Of a stretch of DNA of 43,343 nt, positions 7,666 to 16,411 are shown piece by piece. The DNA comes from Chloroflexaceae bacterium (GTDB lineage: Bacteria; Chloroflexota; Chloroflexia; Chloroflexales; Chloroflexaceae). The stretch lies in the NCBI GenBank assembly GCA_012034075.1, contig JAAURD010000015.1, positions 1-43,343 on the forward strand, in the 5' to 3' direction. The notes under the pieces were generated by a model. That model made no database searches. It had not been told where the DNA came from and saw nothing but the letters and a program-made list of their open reading frames with translations. The first letter of the stretch is position 1, and the number at the start of each line of letters is the position of its first letter. The position numbers were made by a program, and so were the translations under genes.

Positions 7666-8894
7666 ACAAACTTCCGGTAACCGTCTTGTCCGGCTTTCTT
7701 GGTGCAGGCAAGACCACCCTGCTCAATCACATTTTGCACAACCGCGAAGGGCGGCGCGTAGCGGTGATTGTCAACGATATGAGCGAAGTGAACATCGACG
7801 CAGCTCTCGTGCGCAATGGTGGCGCACAACTCAGCCGTACCGATGAAACGCTGATTGAACTGAGCAATGGCTGTATCTGCTGTACCTTGCGCGATGACTT
7901 GCTCCAGGAAGTAGCACGTTTGGCACAGGAGGGCCGCTTCGACTATCTGCTGATCGAAGCCACCGGCATTGCCGAACCACTGCCGATTGCCGTCACCTTT
8001 ACCTTTGCCGATGAGGCCGGCCGTTGCCTGGGCGAGGTGGCCGACCTTGACACAATGGTGACGGTCGTGGATGCTCACCATTTTCTGATCGACTTTGGCT
8101 CTACCGATGACCTGCGGGATCGGCAGATGGGTATGAGCGAGGACGACGACCGCTCCATTGTTGATCTACTGGTCGAACAGGTCGAGTTTGCCAATGTCAT
8201 TGTGCTGAACAAAATTGATCTGGTAGATGCAGAACAACTTGCCGGATTGGAAGCAATGATCCACCATCTCAACCCCGATGCCCAGATTGTGCATGCTAAC
8301 CACGGAAGGGTGCCACTGGAGACGGTGCTGCACACAGGCCGGTTCGATCTGGAAGCCGCACAGCAGTCACCCGGTTGGGTCAAAGAGTTGCAAGGGCAGC
8401 ACATCCCCGAAACCGAGGAGTATGGCATCAGCAGCTTCGTCTATCGTGCGCGGCGACCGCTGCACCCGCAACGGTTCTGGGATTTTATGAACGACGAATG
8501 GGAAGGGGTCATCCGCTCAAAGGGGCTGTTCTGGCTCGCCTCGCGCCCGGACTGGATCGGCATCTGGTCGCAGGCAGGCGGGGTCTGTCGCAGTGAGCCA
8601 GGCGGCTTCTGGTGGGCCAGCAGCGCAGAGGCAGAATGGCCGGACGACCCGGAAACCCGCGCCGCGATTGCCGCTGTTTGGCAGGAGCCGTATGGAGATC
8701 GGCGACAAGAACTGGTCGTTATTGGAATCGATGTCGATCGGGAATGGTTCGAGCAGCGCATGAACGCCTGCCTGTTGACGGACGATGAACTGGCGCAGGG
8801 TCCAGCTGCCTGGAACACACAGCCCGACCCGTTCGGCGCGTGGACATATGCACCGATGATCGAGGACGACGACCTCTTGATTGATGCACAATAG
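7662..8894 (+). CDS. COG0523 GTPase, tandem copy A
   Basis: 410 residues. G-F-L-G-A-G-K-T-T is near residue 9, [12 protein letters not shown] near 67, [11 protein letters not shown] near 100 and N-K-I-D near 184, followed by the C-terminal domain with E-E-Y-G-I-S-S-F and R-S-K-G-L-F-W-L-A. It is of the ZigA/YciC-like class typical of Zur regulons. ATG at 7662 overlaps the yidD stop (ATGA) and has GAAAGGA upstream; longer in-frame extensions run through yidD and are rejected. Ten bases separate it from copy B, whose first ~120 bases are nearly identical, showing duplication or gene conversion. Confidence 0.93.
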   Translation: MNKLPVTVLSGFLGAGKTTLLNHILHNREGRRVAVIVNDMSEVNIDAALVRNGGAQLSRTDETLIELSNGCICCTLRDDLLQEVARLAQEGRFDYLLIEATGIAEPLPIAVTFTFADEAGRCLGEVADLDTMVTVVDAHHFLIDFGSTDDLRDRQMGMSEDDDRSIVDLLVEQVEFANVIVLNKIDLVDAEQLAGLEAMIHHLNPDAQIVHANHGRVPLETVLHTGRFDLEAAQQSPGWVKELQGQHIPETEEYGISSFVYRARRPLHPQRFWDFMNDEWEGVIRSKGLFWLASRPDWIGIWSQAGGVCRSEPGGFWWASSAEAEWPDDPETRAAIAAVWQEPYGDRRQELVVIGIDVDREWFEQRMNACLLTDDELAQGPAAWNTQPDPFGAWTYAPMIEDDDLLIDAQ

Positions 8895-8904
8895 AGGAAA
8901 CAGC

Positions 8905-10092
8905 ATGAACAAACTTCCGGTAACCGTCTTGTCCGGCTTTCTCGGCGCAGGCAAGACCACCTTGCTCAATCACATCTTGCACAACCGCGAAGGGCGGCGC
9001 GTAGCGGTGATTGTGAATGACATCAGTGATGTGAATATCGATGCCCAGACAGTGCGCGACGGTGGGGCACACCTCAGCCGCACCGAAGAACAACTCGTGG
9101 AGATGAACAATGGCTGCATCTGCTGCACCCTGCGCGATGACCTGCTCCAGGAGGTCGCTCGTCTGGCACAGGAGGGCCGCTTCGACTATCTGCTGATCGA
9201 ATCGACGGGTATCTCGGAGCCGCTGCCGGTGGCGGCGACCTTTGCCCTTGATCTGGAGGGCGGCAAGAGCTTAGCGGAGGTCGCCCAACTGGACACGATG
9301 GTGACGGTCGTGGATGGCGAAGCGTTCCTGACCGACTATCTCTCCGCCAGCAGTTTGAAAGAGCGCGACATGGCCGCCGGAGAAGACGATAAACGCAAAC
9401 TGGTAGATTTGCTGGTTGATCAGGTCGAGTTTGCGGATGTGCTGGTCATCAACAAAGTTGATCGGGTGCAGCCCGAGCGCCTGGGGCAACTGGAAGCAGT
9501 ACTCCGGAAGCTCAACCCGACCGCGCAGTTTATCCGCACCAGCTACGGGCAGGTACCGCTGGATCAGGTATTGCACACGGGGCGCTTCGACTTCCAGCGG
9601 GCACAACAGTCCCCTGGCTGGCTGAAGGAACTAAACGGCGAACATACCCCGGAAACCGAGGAGTATGGTATCAGCAGCTTCACCTACCGTGCCCGTGCCC
9701 CCTTTCACCCCCAACGGTTGCTCGCCCTGATGCAGGACAGCACCTTTCAGCAGGTTCTGCGGGCCAAAGGCTGGTGCTGGCTGGCGACCTGTCCGTCGTA
9801 TGTTGGGATGTGGACCAAAGCTGGTCGCTTCCTGGGCATTACGCCTGGGGCCACCTGGTGGAGCGCCGTGCCGCAGGAGCGCTGGCCGGACAACCCGACG
9901 TGGCATGAAACCCTCCAGCAGAACTGGCATCCCCAATACGGCGACCGGCGGCAAGAGATCGTTTTTATGGGCGTCCATATGGATCAGGTCACCATCACCC
10001 AGGCGCTCGATGCGGCGCTGCTGACCGACGACGAACTGGCGCTCGGCTGGGACGGGTGGCGTAGCCTGCCCGACCCATTCGGATGGGCATAA
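8905..10092 (+). CDS. COG0523 GTPase, tandem copy B
   Basis: 395 residues, paralogous to copy A along its whole length. Walker A is G-F-L-G-A-G-K-T-T, the metal motif [11 protein letters not shown], the G4 motif N-K-V-D, and the C-terminal blocks E-E-Y-G-I-S-S-F and R-A-K-G-W-C-W-L-A. It ends in a D-D-E-L-A-L-G-W and P-D-P-F-G tail shared with copy A. ATG at 8905 has AGAGGAAACAGC upstream. The two copies diverge most in the loop after residue ~125, where metal or client specificity could differ (inference). A 76-base gap precedes the flavoprotein gene. Confidence 0.93.
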   Translation: MNKLPVTVLSGFLGAGKTTLLNHILHNREGRRVAVIVNDISDVNIDAQTVRDGGAHLSRTEEQLVEMNNGCICCTLRDDLLQEVARLAQEGRFDYLLIESTGISEPLPVAATFALDLEGGKSLAEVAQLDTMVTVVDGEAFLTDYLSASSLKERDMAAGEDDKRKLVDLLVDQVEFADVLVINKVDRVQPERLGQLEAVLRKLNPTAQFIRTSYGQVPLDQVLHTGRFDFQRAQQSPGWLKELNGEHTPETEEYGISSFTYRARAPFHPQRLLALMQDSTFQQVLRAKGWCWLATCPSYVGMWTKAGRFLGITPGATWWSAVPQERWPDNPTWHETLQQNWHPQYGDRRQEIVFMGVHMDQVTITQALDAALLTDDELALGWDGWRSLPDPFGWA

Positions 10093-10168
10093 CATCGTAT
10101 CTCTATCGCTCAGAAACACCCAGAGCGGTGCAGCATACTCCAAACACCGGGAATGAAAGGACTGACGT

Positions 10169-11098
10169 ATGAACGATGTCATTATTATTGGTGGCAGCTT
10201 TGCCGGGATCGCCGCAGCCCTCTATCTGGCTCGCGCACGCCGCCAGGTGGTGGTAATGGACAGCGGCGCACCGCGCAATCGCTTTTCCCTCCATGCCCAC
10301 GGGGTACTGGGGCACGACGGACGCCCACCCCTCGATCTGCTGGCCGATGCACGCACCCAACTGCTGCAGTATCCGACGGTACGTTTCGTCCAGGCTACTG
10401 CGGAGCAGGTGGTTCAGCAAGCTGACGACGCGTTTCAGGTCATTGCCAGCGATGGCGAGCAGGCACAGGCGCGGCGCATCGTTCTCGCAAGTGGCGTGCG
10501 TGATGTGCTCCCGCCAGTACCGGGGCTTGCTGAACGGTGGGGGGTCAGCGTGGTGCATTGCCCCTACTGTTACGGCTACGAAGTGGCGGGGCAGCGACTG
10601 GGTGTCCTCGCAACGGGGGAGATGGCAGTGCATCAAGCCTGGATGCTCCGCGATTGGAGCGATCAGGTCGTGCTCTTCACAAATGCACGTGTAGAGCCAA
10701 CCGCAGAGCAGCGAGCAGCATGCATTCAACACAGAATCGATGTGGTGGATGGGCAGGTCAGCAGTGTGCGTGGTCCCGAGAAGATGATTGATGGTGTGGT
10801 GATGGCAGATGGGCGTGTCATTGCGGTGGATGCGCTATTTGTGGCACCCCGAACGCAGCTGAATTCGCCGATTGCGGAGCAGCTCGGGTGTGCGTTCGAT
10901 ATGGGACCATTTGGGCCTTTCATTAGGACAGATGAGTATCAGGCAACAACGGTGTCGGGTGTGTTCGCAGCAGGTGACGCAGCACGCACGGCGCATACCA
11001 TTACTGGAGCGATGGCGGATGGTGCCATGGCGGGTGTCTTTGCCCATCAATCCCTGCTCGGGACAATGTATATGGTAGACAGCACTGATGGAGCATAA
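10169..11098 (+). CDS. Thioredoxin-reductase-like FAD/NAD(P) oxidoreductase
   Basis: 309 residues, the usual length for low-molecular-weight thioredoxin reductase relatives. I-I-G-G-S-F-A-G near residue 6 is the FAD-binding glycine motif, H-C-P-Y-C-Y-G-Y near residue 132 the redox CxxC, and G-V-F-A-A-G-D-A-A near residue 272 the second FAD motif. The NADP-binding G-x-G-x-x-A/G is poor (L-A-T-G-E-M-A), so the electron donor may differ. ATG at 10169 has AAAGGA upstream. It follows the COG0523 genes in the same direction with no terminator seen, so it is probably the last gene of the zinc operon. It may keep thiol ligands reduced for zinc loading (inference). Confidence 0.88.
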   Translation: MNDVIIIGGSFAGIAAALYLARARRQVVVMDSGAPRNRFSLHAHGVLGHDGRPPLDLLADARTQLLQYPTVRFVQATAEQVVQQADDAFQVIASDGEQAQARRIVLASGVRDVLPPVPGLAERWGVSVVHCPYCYGYEVAGQRLGVLATGEMAVHQAWMLRDWSDQVVLFTNARVEPTAEQRAACIQHRIDVVDGQVSSVRGPEKMIDGVVMADGRVIAVDALFVAPRTQLNSPIAEQLGCAFDMGPFGPFIRTDEYQATTVSGVFAAGDAARTAHTITGAMADGAMAGVFAHQSLLGTMYMVDSTDGA

Positions 11099-11186
11099 TG
11101 CTCCTGACATCTCCACACGATGACGTACCAACCTGAATTCGGATAATCACTGGTATGCGCTTTGATAGCACCTGGAGCGCCTGCTT
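11099..11186. other. Intergenic stretch with a solo end repeat
   Basis: Positions 11130-11146 carry AACCTGAATTCGGATAA, one base short of the terminal repeat of the element at 11521-11717. No gene is seen. It may be the leftover end of another copy of that element. Confidence 0.45.
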
Positions 11187-11311
11187 GGGCGCAGCATGCT
11201 GCGCCCGCAACCTCTCATACCTCTCCCTGGGCCCACAAGTCACCCAGAGAGAGGGGAGTGCGGTCGTACCGACCGCCGTGCGGCTGATAGGGGCGTCAGC
11301 GTGCTGCGCCC
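11187..11311. repeat. Cluster of four consecutive hairpins
   Basis: Four stems follow each other in 125 bases. (1) 11187-11206 is a perfect 20-bp palindrome, GGGCGCAGCATGCTGCGCCC. (2) 11221-11231 pairs with 11243-11253 with one mismatch. (3) 11260-11266 pairs with 11270-11276 around TAC. (4) 11291-11311 pairs GGGCG..CAGC with GCTGCGCCC with one bulged T. No coding frame explains them and no T-run follows any of them. A REP-like element cluster or a structured RNA are both possible. Confidence 0.6.
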
Positions 11312-11339
11312 AATCGCCTCATATTGATGCTTGCCATGA

Positions 11340-11543
11340 GGTGTCACCAAAGGACACAATGTGGTCGTTGCAGCGGGAGCTGTCGTCACCAGAGACGTCC
11401 CGACAGATGCGGTTGTCGGGGGAAATCCGGCTCGAATACTCCCGCGCATCAGCCTACCCAACAACGATACGTGCGTGGAAGGGGAGGTAGCAGCTTTTCC
11501 AGGTACAGCAAGACACACACAACCTGAGTTCGGGATACCATAA
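11340..11543 (+). pseudogene. C-terminal fragment of a hexapeptide-repeat acetyltransferase
   Basis: The frame from 11340 reads [17 protein letters not shown], then R-D-V-P and [10 protein letters not shown]. This is the last left-handed beta-helix coil and end of maltose/galactoside O-acetyltransferase-type proteins. A TGA precedes it in frame, and no upstream coils or start codon are found on any frame, so only about 35 recognisable residues remain. The rest of the frame enters the inverted-repeat element. It is a gene remnant, probably cut by rearrangement or transposition. Confidence 0.7.
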
Positions 11544-11717
11544 TCAGCGTTTTCCTGATCTGCAAGCCCAATCAAGATCACTATACGATGGCAATATCTA
11601 TCTTGGGCAGGCATTTTACCAGGGTTTGCCCCTATCCAAGCATACATCAGGCACACAAGAACAGGGGCGTATTCGCATTATGGCTTTCCAAAGCCATCGT
11701 TATCCCGAATTCAGGTT
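11521..11717. mobile_element. MITE-like element with 17-bp terminal inverted repeats
   Basis: AACCTGAGTTCGGGATA at 11521-11537 and its reverse complement (one mismatch, A for G) at 11701-11717 bound a ~197-base segment with no gene. The right end contains the first two bases of the TTA that forms the stop codon of the vWA gene. A third, slightly eroded copy of the end lies at 11130-11146. No transposase is present. I could not identify a clear target duplication, so the call rests on the inverted repeats alone. Confidence 0.5.
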
Positions 11718-13125
11718 ACCAGACATCGCCCGGTCCACCGACGCCGGTGCCGGTGCTTGTATCAGATGGAATAGGGACATTGCTGGTCAAGGTGTCCTCT
11801 CCCAAAGGTTGCGTGGCTGGTGCTGAAGCTGCCCGTAACACTGCGGTTGAGACCCAGCGAAGATGCTGCAATAAGGCTTCCGGGTTATTGGCGCGTAGCG
11901 GTTGGATTGATGGGGTGGCAATAAACCGCTCAAGAATCCCTGAATCCGCATCTTTGCCAATGGCAATCGCCAGGCGCACGGCTTTCCGTCCCCATGGTCG
12001 TTGCATCAGGGCATCCAGGCCGACCTGCACATCATCGGTGGGATGACCATCCGAGACCAGCACCAATACTGGGGGCAGTGCTCGTTCATGCATCGGTGGT
12101 ATATCGAGCTGTTCGGCCAACATCTGCAGTGCTTGCCCCATATCGCTGCCGGCTGATACGGCACCGCTGGTCAGGGTGCGGGCAACTTCACGTGCCAGCG
12201 AAAGCGCAATGGTATCGAACAACTGCCGAAAGGTCTGCGGGTCGCGGGCCTGGGTAATATCCCAGAAGGTGCCACCGGTGCGGCGTGCCAGCAACTCATG
12301 CGCCGAATTGGCCCCAGGCACGCCCACCACATGCGCTGTTACGCGGTCACGCCGAAGCTGCGTCACAATCGCATCCAGTCCCGACGTATCGCCCAGTTCA
12401 TCCGAAATCACCAGCAGATGCCGTTCCTGCCGCGGTTGACCTACCAGTGTGCGCACCGTATCAACAATGCGCTGGGTCAACGGTCCCTCAAAGGTTCGGC
12501 CAACATAGGGGAAGATATCAACCGTATCGGCGTTGGCGAGATAAGAGCCGCTACCACCAAACAGGCCCGGTGTGAGGACGGCGATATTGCGTTGAAAGTC
12601 TTGTGGATCAGCCAGGTGCCACACCCCGATGGTGTAGTTGGAGAGCGAATGCACTTGATAGGCCGGATCTGCTGCTCCCTGATGTCCACCAATATCAAAG
12701 CCAATCAACCCCAGCCGCACATGGGCGCCGGTGCTGATGACGTGTTGGGCAAAATCCACGCACCCCTGTTTAATCGTCTCAATTTCATGCACCATGCTAC
12801 CGCTGGTATCGACCAGGAACATGACATCGGCGTGGACCGATGCTGGTTGCAGTGGTTCGGCGACCAGATCGCGCCAGATAAAACGCTCGATCTCAATCGC
12901 CTGTGGGACATGCCAGACGGCGCCATGGGCAAACGTTAACACCCGCATCAATAATTGCGCATTGGGGTTCTGGGCTGCCACTGCTTGCATATGCGGCAAC
13001 GCCTCGCGGATAGCCTGATTCAAAGCGTCCATCTTGCCGGCCAGCGACATTGAGCCGGAACAATCACAGATCCAGATCAGATGCAGTGGACGGGAAGAGA
13101 GTTCTCCCCCTGGTCGATGAGTCAT
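11716..13125 (-). CDS. TerY-like vWA protein with a second vWA domain nested inside
   Basis: 469 residues. Residues 1-95 and ~318-435 together match the whole 233-aa vWA protein at 15428-16129: the first MIDAS D-C-S-G-S is at 21-25, F-I-W-R-D-L near 82, then after the insert G-S-D-M-G-Q-A-L near 327, L-V-S-D-G near 356, W-G-R-K-A-V-R and R-W-V-S-T-A-V-L. Between them (about 96-317) lies a complete different vWA domain with its own MIDAS D-T-S-G-S at 106-110 and L-V-I-S-D-E-L-G-D-T near 238. The tail is Ser/Thr/Pro-rich and ends G-D-V-W as in its paralogue. ATG at 13125 has AAAGGAG about 12 bases upstream. Last in the vWA-PP2C-WD40 operon. vWA domains bind metal and partner proteins; a scaffold or sensor role is inferred. 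Confidence 0.88.
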   Translation of the reverse strand: MTHRPGGELSSRPLHLIWICDCSGSMSLAGKMDALNQAIREALPHMQAVAAQNPNAQLLMRVLTFAHGAVWHVPQAIEIERFIWRDLVAEPLQPASVHADVMFLVDTSGSMVHEIETIKQGCVDFAQHVISTGAHVRLGLIGFDIGGHQGAADPAYQVHSLSNYTIGVWHLADPQDFQRNIAVLTPGLFGGSGSYLANADTVDIFPYVGRTFEGPLTQRIVDTVRTLVGQPRQERHLLVISDELGDTSGLDAIVTQLRRDRVTAHVVGVPGANSAHELLARRTGGTFWDITQARDPQTFRQLFDTIALSLAREVARTLTSGAVSAGSDMGQALQMLAEQLDIPPMHERALPPVLVLVSDGHPTDDVQVGLDALMQRPWGRKAVRLAIAIGKDADSGILERFIATPSIQPLRANNPEALLQHLRWVSTAVLRAASAPATQPLGEDTLTSNVPIPSDTSTGTGVGGPGDVW

Positions 13126-13149
13126 TGTGTCTGCTAACTCCTTTGTGTG

Positions 13150-14460
13150 CTATTCATAGATGCGCCACAAGTGAATGCTGCCATCCGCGCTGGCCGATGC
13201 CAGGAGCTTGCCATCCGGGCTAAATGCCACGCTGGTGCTGGCTTCGCCAAAGCCGCGCAAGCGTTGCACCTCAGACCCGCTGGTAAGGTCCCACAAACAC
13301 ACCGTCTTGTCGGCGCTGGCCGAAGCGAGCAACTGCCCATCGGGATGAAACGTAACATCCACCACAAACTCACGATGCCCCTGGAGCAACTGGAGCTGTT
13401 CGCCACTAGACACCTGCCAGAGCCGCACGGTCGTATCGAGACTGGCCGAGGCCAGCACCGCGCCATCTGGCCGAAAGGCGAGACTGGTGACCCCGCGCTG
13501 GTGGCCCTCCAGACGCCGTTCTTGCCATCCACTGGCGACTTTCCAGAGGTAGATGGTTGCGTCCAGACTGGCCGAGGCGAGCAGGCGTTCATCTGGACTA
13601 AAGGCAATATGCAGGACAGCAGCGCCATGTCCAATCAGTTCATGCAGCTTGCGTCGGCTCAGCCGATCCCAGAGCAAAATGCGGTGATCGGCGCTGGCAG
13701 AAGCCAGCAGATGTCCATCTGGACTAAAGGCGACACTCCAGACTTCATTGCTATGGCCGGGTAACCAGCCCGACTTGCGACAGGTTTCCACATCCCAGAG
13801 GCGCAACATATAGTCTTCGCTCGATGATGCCAGGGTGCGGCCATCCGGGCTAAAACTCAAATCGGTGACGGTGCCAGTATGCCCTACCAGATGGCATATT
13901 TCCTGGGCGGTGGCGACGTCCCACAGGCGAATGGTGCGGTCAGCGCTGGCCGATGCCAGCGTGCGCCCATCCGGGCTGAAACAGACACACCGTATCGATG
14001 CATGATGACCGGGCAATTTGCTTACCAAGGCCGGTGTCAACGATTTGCCACCTGGCGAGATTGACCCTTTTTCGTGTCCTTCTGTGGGCAAAAAGCGGTT
14101 TGTTGGCACGTTGTTTGCGTTGGCTGCTTCAAGCTGCTGAATGTCAGCTTCACTGATGACGCCCAGGGCCAGTGCCCACGAATTGACGGCCCATTGGGCA
14201 AACGGTTTTGCCAAACCCAGATGATCATGCAGGCGTTGGGCCAACCGCGCCAACTGCACGGTTTGTGGCAATGTCTGGGCATGATGGAGCAGATCATTGG
14301 GAATGTGCTCTTCCAATGCCGCCATCAAGACGTTGATCTCGCGCTTGTATTGCCCACAATAATCACGCAAGAGCGCTTTACACCGACGCGGATCATCACA
14401 CAAGCCCCGTCCATACGTCTGGATCAGGGCGACCAGTTGCTGCCGTGGCAGATCATCCAT
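13150..14460 (-). CDS. WD40 beta-propeller protein with helical N-terminal adaptor domain
   Basis: 436 residues. Residues 1-~85 are helical with C-K-A-L-L-R-D-Y, L-A-Q-R-L-H-D-H-L and A-V-N-S-W-A-L-A-L-G, an adaptor-like module found fused to kinases and WD40 propellers in Chloroflexota and cyanobacteria (family recollection). After a polar linker come seven sharp WD repeats with the recurring F-S-P-D-G, L-A-S-A-S-A-D and I-R-L-W-D pattern, enough for one closed propeller. ATG at 14460 has AGGATGA upstream. It lies between the PP2C gene and the nested vWA gene in the same direction. It probably assembles signalling partners; no catalytic domain is seen. Confidence 0.9.
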   Translation of the reverse strand: MDDLPRQQLVALIQTYGRGLCDDPRRCKALLRDYCGQYKREINVLMAALEEHIPNDLLHHAQTLPQTVQLARLAQRLHDHLGLAKPFAQWAVNSWALALGVISEADIQQLEAANANNVPTNRFLPTEGHEKGSISPGGKSLTPALVSKLPGHHASIRCVCFSPDGRTLASASADRTIRLWDVATAQEICHLVGHTGTVTDLSFSPDGRTLASSSEDYMLRLWDVETCRKSGWLPGHSNEVWSVAFSPDGHLLASASADHRILLWDRLSRRKLHELIGHGAAVLHIAFSPDERLLASASLDATIYLWKVASGWQERRLEGHQRGVTSLAFRPDGAVLASASLDTTVRLWQVSSGEQLQLLQGHREFVVDVTFHPDGQLLASASADKTVCLWDLTSGSEVQRLRGFGEASTSVAFSPDGKLLASASADGSIHLWRIYE

Positions 14461-14542
14461 GGTTCTGTTTCATCCTGCCATTCCAACGTTTTGTGCTGCT
14501 TTTTTGTTATATGCACCCATACTTCACCGGTGTTCAGCGGGA

Positions 14543-15415
14543 TCAGTCACACTTCCAGAGAAAGCCCAACGAGATGTCATCACCGCTGCCCGATTGTGAT
14601 GCTTCCTCAAGCCAGCCGGGCAGTTCGGCCTGCACGGTTGCAAAGCCGTCGCTGCGCAGCATCTGGAGCAGGTCGCTGCCCACCTGTAAAAAACCGCTCT
14701 CTTCGGTAAATGAACGGCTATAGCCATCGGTTGATAGGACGATCAATGCCGGTGGTGTATGCACAATCGCCTGGAAACAGACCCGCATGTCGCGCCAGGA
14801 TTCATTCGTACAGAGCGATGTGGTTTCATCGCCAAAGAGACGCTCATCGCCTGCCAGTGGCGGTCGGCTCACACTCAAATCGTCGGCAACCGTGAGGATA
14901 TCGCCATCGCCCAGTTGCAGATAGAGGATATATGTTTCGGTCACCAACACGGCTACCAGGGTTGCACCATAGGCCAGCAGCGGCTGATCCAGCACGGTTT
15001 GCCGTGCAGCTAGCCCGCTTTTGTCTGCCAGTTGCGCCAGTTCTTCGTCGGTCAACGGCGTATGAGCCAGCGCGGCCTGCACCTGCTCTTGCCAATGGCG
15101 TACCAATGCCTGTGGCAAACGTTCTTCAGCGGCTCGTTTGAGCGCTGAGAGGCTGGTATCTCCTGTCTGGTTCGTAGCCAGGTCATACAACAACGTTGTA
15201 GCACTATCGACCGCAAGGGCGGCACCCCGGTCGCTACGAAAGTATCGCGCACTGCCATGCCCATCGGATACCGCCAGTGCGATAGGGAGACCACTACCTG
15301 TACCACCAAGCCAGGAGATAGCATCCTGGTTGGGTAGGTTGTGACGAATGTGGGCAGCACCACGAACACTTTTGCCACCAACCTGCCAGTTCAATTGATT
15401 CTTTTGTGCGGTCAT
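14543..15415 (-). CDS. PP2C-family Ser/Thr protein phosphatase
   Basis: 290 residues. PP2C metal-site motifs appear in order: N-Q-D-A near residue 29, V-S-D-G-H-G near 49, G-A-T-L-V-A near 150, L-G-D-G-D near 167, L-S-T-D-G-Y near 229 and G-D-D-I-S-L-G near 279. The aspartates for the two-metal centre are all present, so it should be active. Known TerY-P systems combine a TerY-type vWA, a PP2C phosphatase and a protein kinase; here phosphatase and vWA are present but the kinase is absent. ATG at 15415 has GAGGTAGG upstream. The stop of the vWA gene lies 13 bases upstream, so the genes are co-transcribed. Confidence 0.93.
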   Translation of the reverse strand: MTAQKNQLNWQVGGKSVRGAAHIRHNLPNQDAISWLGGTGSGLPIALAVSDGHGSARYFRSDRGAALAVDSATTLLYDLATNQTGDTSLSALKRAAEERLPQALVRHWQEQVQAALAHTPLTDEELAQLADKSGLAARQTVLDQPLLAYGATLVAVLVTETYILYLQLGDGDILTVADDLSVSRPPLAGDERLFGDETTSLCTNESWRDMRVCFQAIVHTPPALIVLSTDGYSRSFTEESGFLQVGSDLLQMLRSDGFATVQAELPGWLEEASQSGSGDDISLGFLWKCD

Positions 15416-15427
15416 TACCTACCTCTG

Positions 15428-16129
15428 TTACCAGACATCGGCAGCAGAAGCCGGTCCGTTATCTGGTGCTGCGGGAATAGGGACATTGACCGCTGCCGGG
15501 GCATCGCGATCGGTCTGGCTCGCCGGTGATGATGCTGATTTCAGCACGGCGGTCGAAACCCACTTAATCTGACGAACGAGGGCTTCGGGATTATTGGCCT
15601 GCAACGGTTTCAGTTCGTTGTGACCGATAAACTTTTGCAGCACGTCGGTGTCGATGTCTTCACCAATGCTAATCGAAATCCGAACGGCCTTCTTGCCCCA
15701 AGGTTGTTCCATCATCGCACGTAAGCCCGCCGAAAAATCGTCCGAAGGCTGACCATCCGAGATCAGCACCAGCACCGGTGGCAAACCACGTTCAGGCAGG
15801 TTTTTCAGCTCATCTGCAACCATGATCAGTGCTTTGCCCATATCGGTCACGCCGCCAATCGGCGCACTCAGATCAGTCCATTTAAACTCGGCAATCGGTG
15901 TTGGTTGGGAAATATGCCACTGCGCACCGCTTGAAAATTTTACTGCGCGAACGAGTACCTGCGCATTGGGGTTTTCATCGGCAACCCCTTGCATATGGGG
16001 GATGGCATCGCGTATGGCATAGTTCAGGGCCTGTATTTTGCCATCGACACTCATCGAACCAGAACAATCACAAATCCAGATGAAGTGGAGCGGTCGGCTT
16101 GCCAATTCACCACCGGGTCGTTTACTCAT
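15428..16129 (-). CDS. TerY-like vWA domain protein
   Basis: 233 residues. Single vWA domain: MIDAS D-C-S-G-S-M at 21-26, V-T-D-M-G-K-A-L near 95, L-I-S-D-G near 124, W-G-K-K-A-V-R near 148, then I-K-W-V-S-T-A-V-L and a Ser/Pro/Ala tail ending A-D-V-W. It resembles TerY of tellurite/stress-response loci. It is first in the leftward operon, with AAAGGAGGAAAGACACA before the ATG, the strongest ribosome site of the operon. The nested vWA protein at 11716-13125 is its direct paralogue and shares the start R-P-G-G-E-L and the D-V-W end. Probably works with the PP2C phosphatase next to it. Confidence 0.9.
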   Translation of the reverse strand: MSKRPGGELASRPLHFIWICDCSGSMSVDGKIQALNYAIRDAIPHMQGVADENPNAQVLVRAVKFSSGAQWHISQPTPIAEFKWTDLSAPIGGVTDMGKALIMVADELKNLPERGLPPVLVLISDGQPSDDFSAGLRAMMEQPWGKKAVRISISIGEDIDTDVLQKFIGHNELKPLQANNPEALVRQIKWVSTAVLKSASSPASQTDRDAPAAVNVPIPAAPDNGPASAADVW

Positions 16130-16411
16130 TGTGTCTTTCCTCCTTTTTTCATCGCGGCTCCTTTGCCATCATCTTCCCTTTATTATACCCAAAAAAGCCT
16201 GCTTTATGCTGGTATCGGATAGCCTTTTGTCCGATGATACCAAATCGTCGGTACGAGATCGGAGGTGCGGCTTGCCGCCTACTTTGTAGGGTTGCAGCGT
16301 GGCTACCCTTACACACAGGCGCTCTGCGTTGCATTTTCGCGGGAATGCCAGCGAAGACCCGACACCCGACACCCGACAACACCCTTACAGCCGCACGCAC
16401 TGGCACCAGCC
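16130..16411. other. Intergenic stretch with probable vWA-PP2C operon promoter
   Basis: On the minus strand TATAAT (16187-16182) lies about 55 bases upstream of the vWA start, preceded by TGGG; no good -35 hexamer is seen. Three exact copies of CCCGACA stand at 16358-16378. A GGTGCGGCTTGC stretch near 16264 is repeated in reverse near 41094-41107. No gene is supported. Confidence 0.5.

Noticed and set aside
6293..10092. COG0523 genes as cobalamin biosynthesis CobW
   Set aside because: No other cobalamin genes are near; zur, the operators, the His loop and the His-rich protein all point to zinc.
11588..12046. Rightward frame crossing the end of the nested-vWA gene
   Set aside because: Antisense to a well-supported gene and with no coding features of its own.
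11716..16129. A complete tellurite resistance locus
   Set aside because: Only the vWA and PP2C parts are present; no TerB, TerC, TerD or kinase genes are found in the window.
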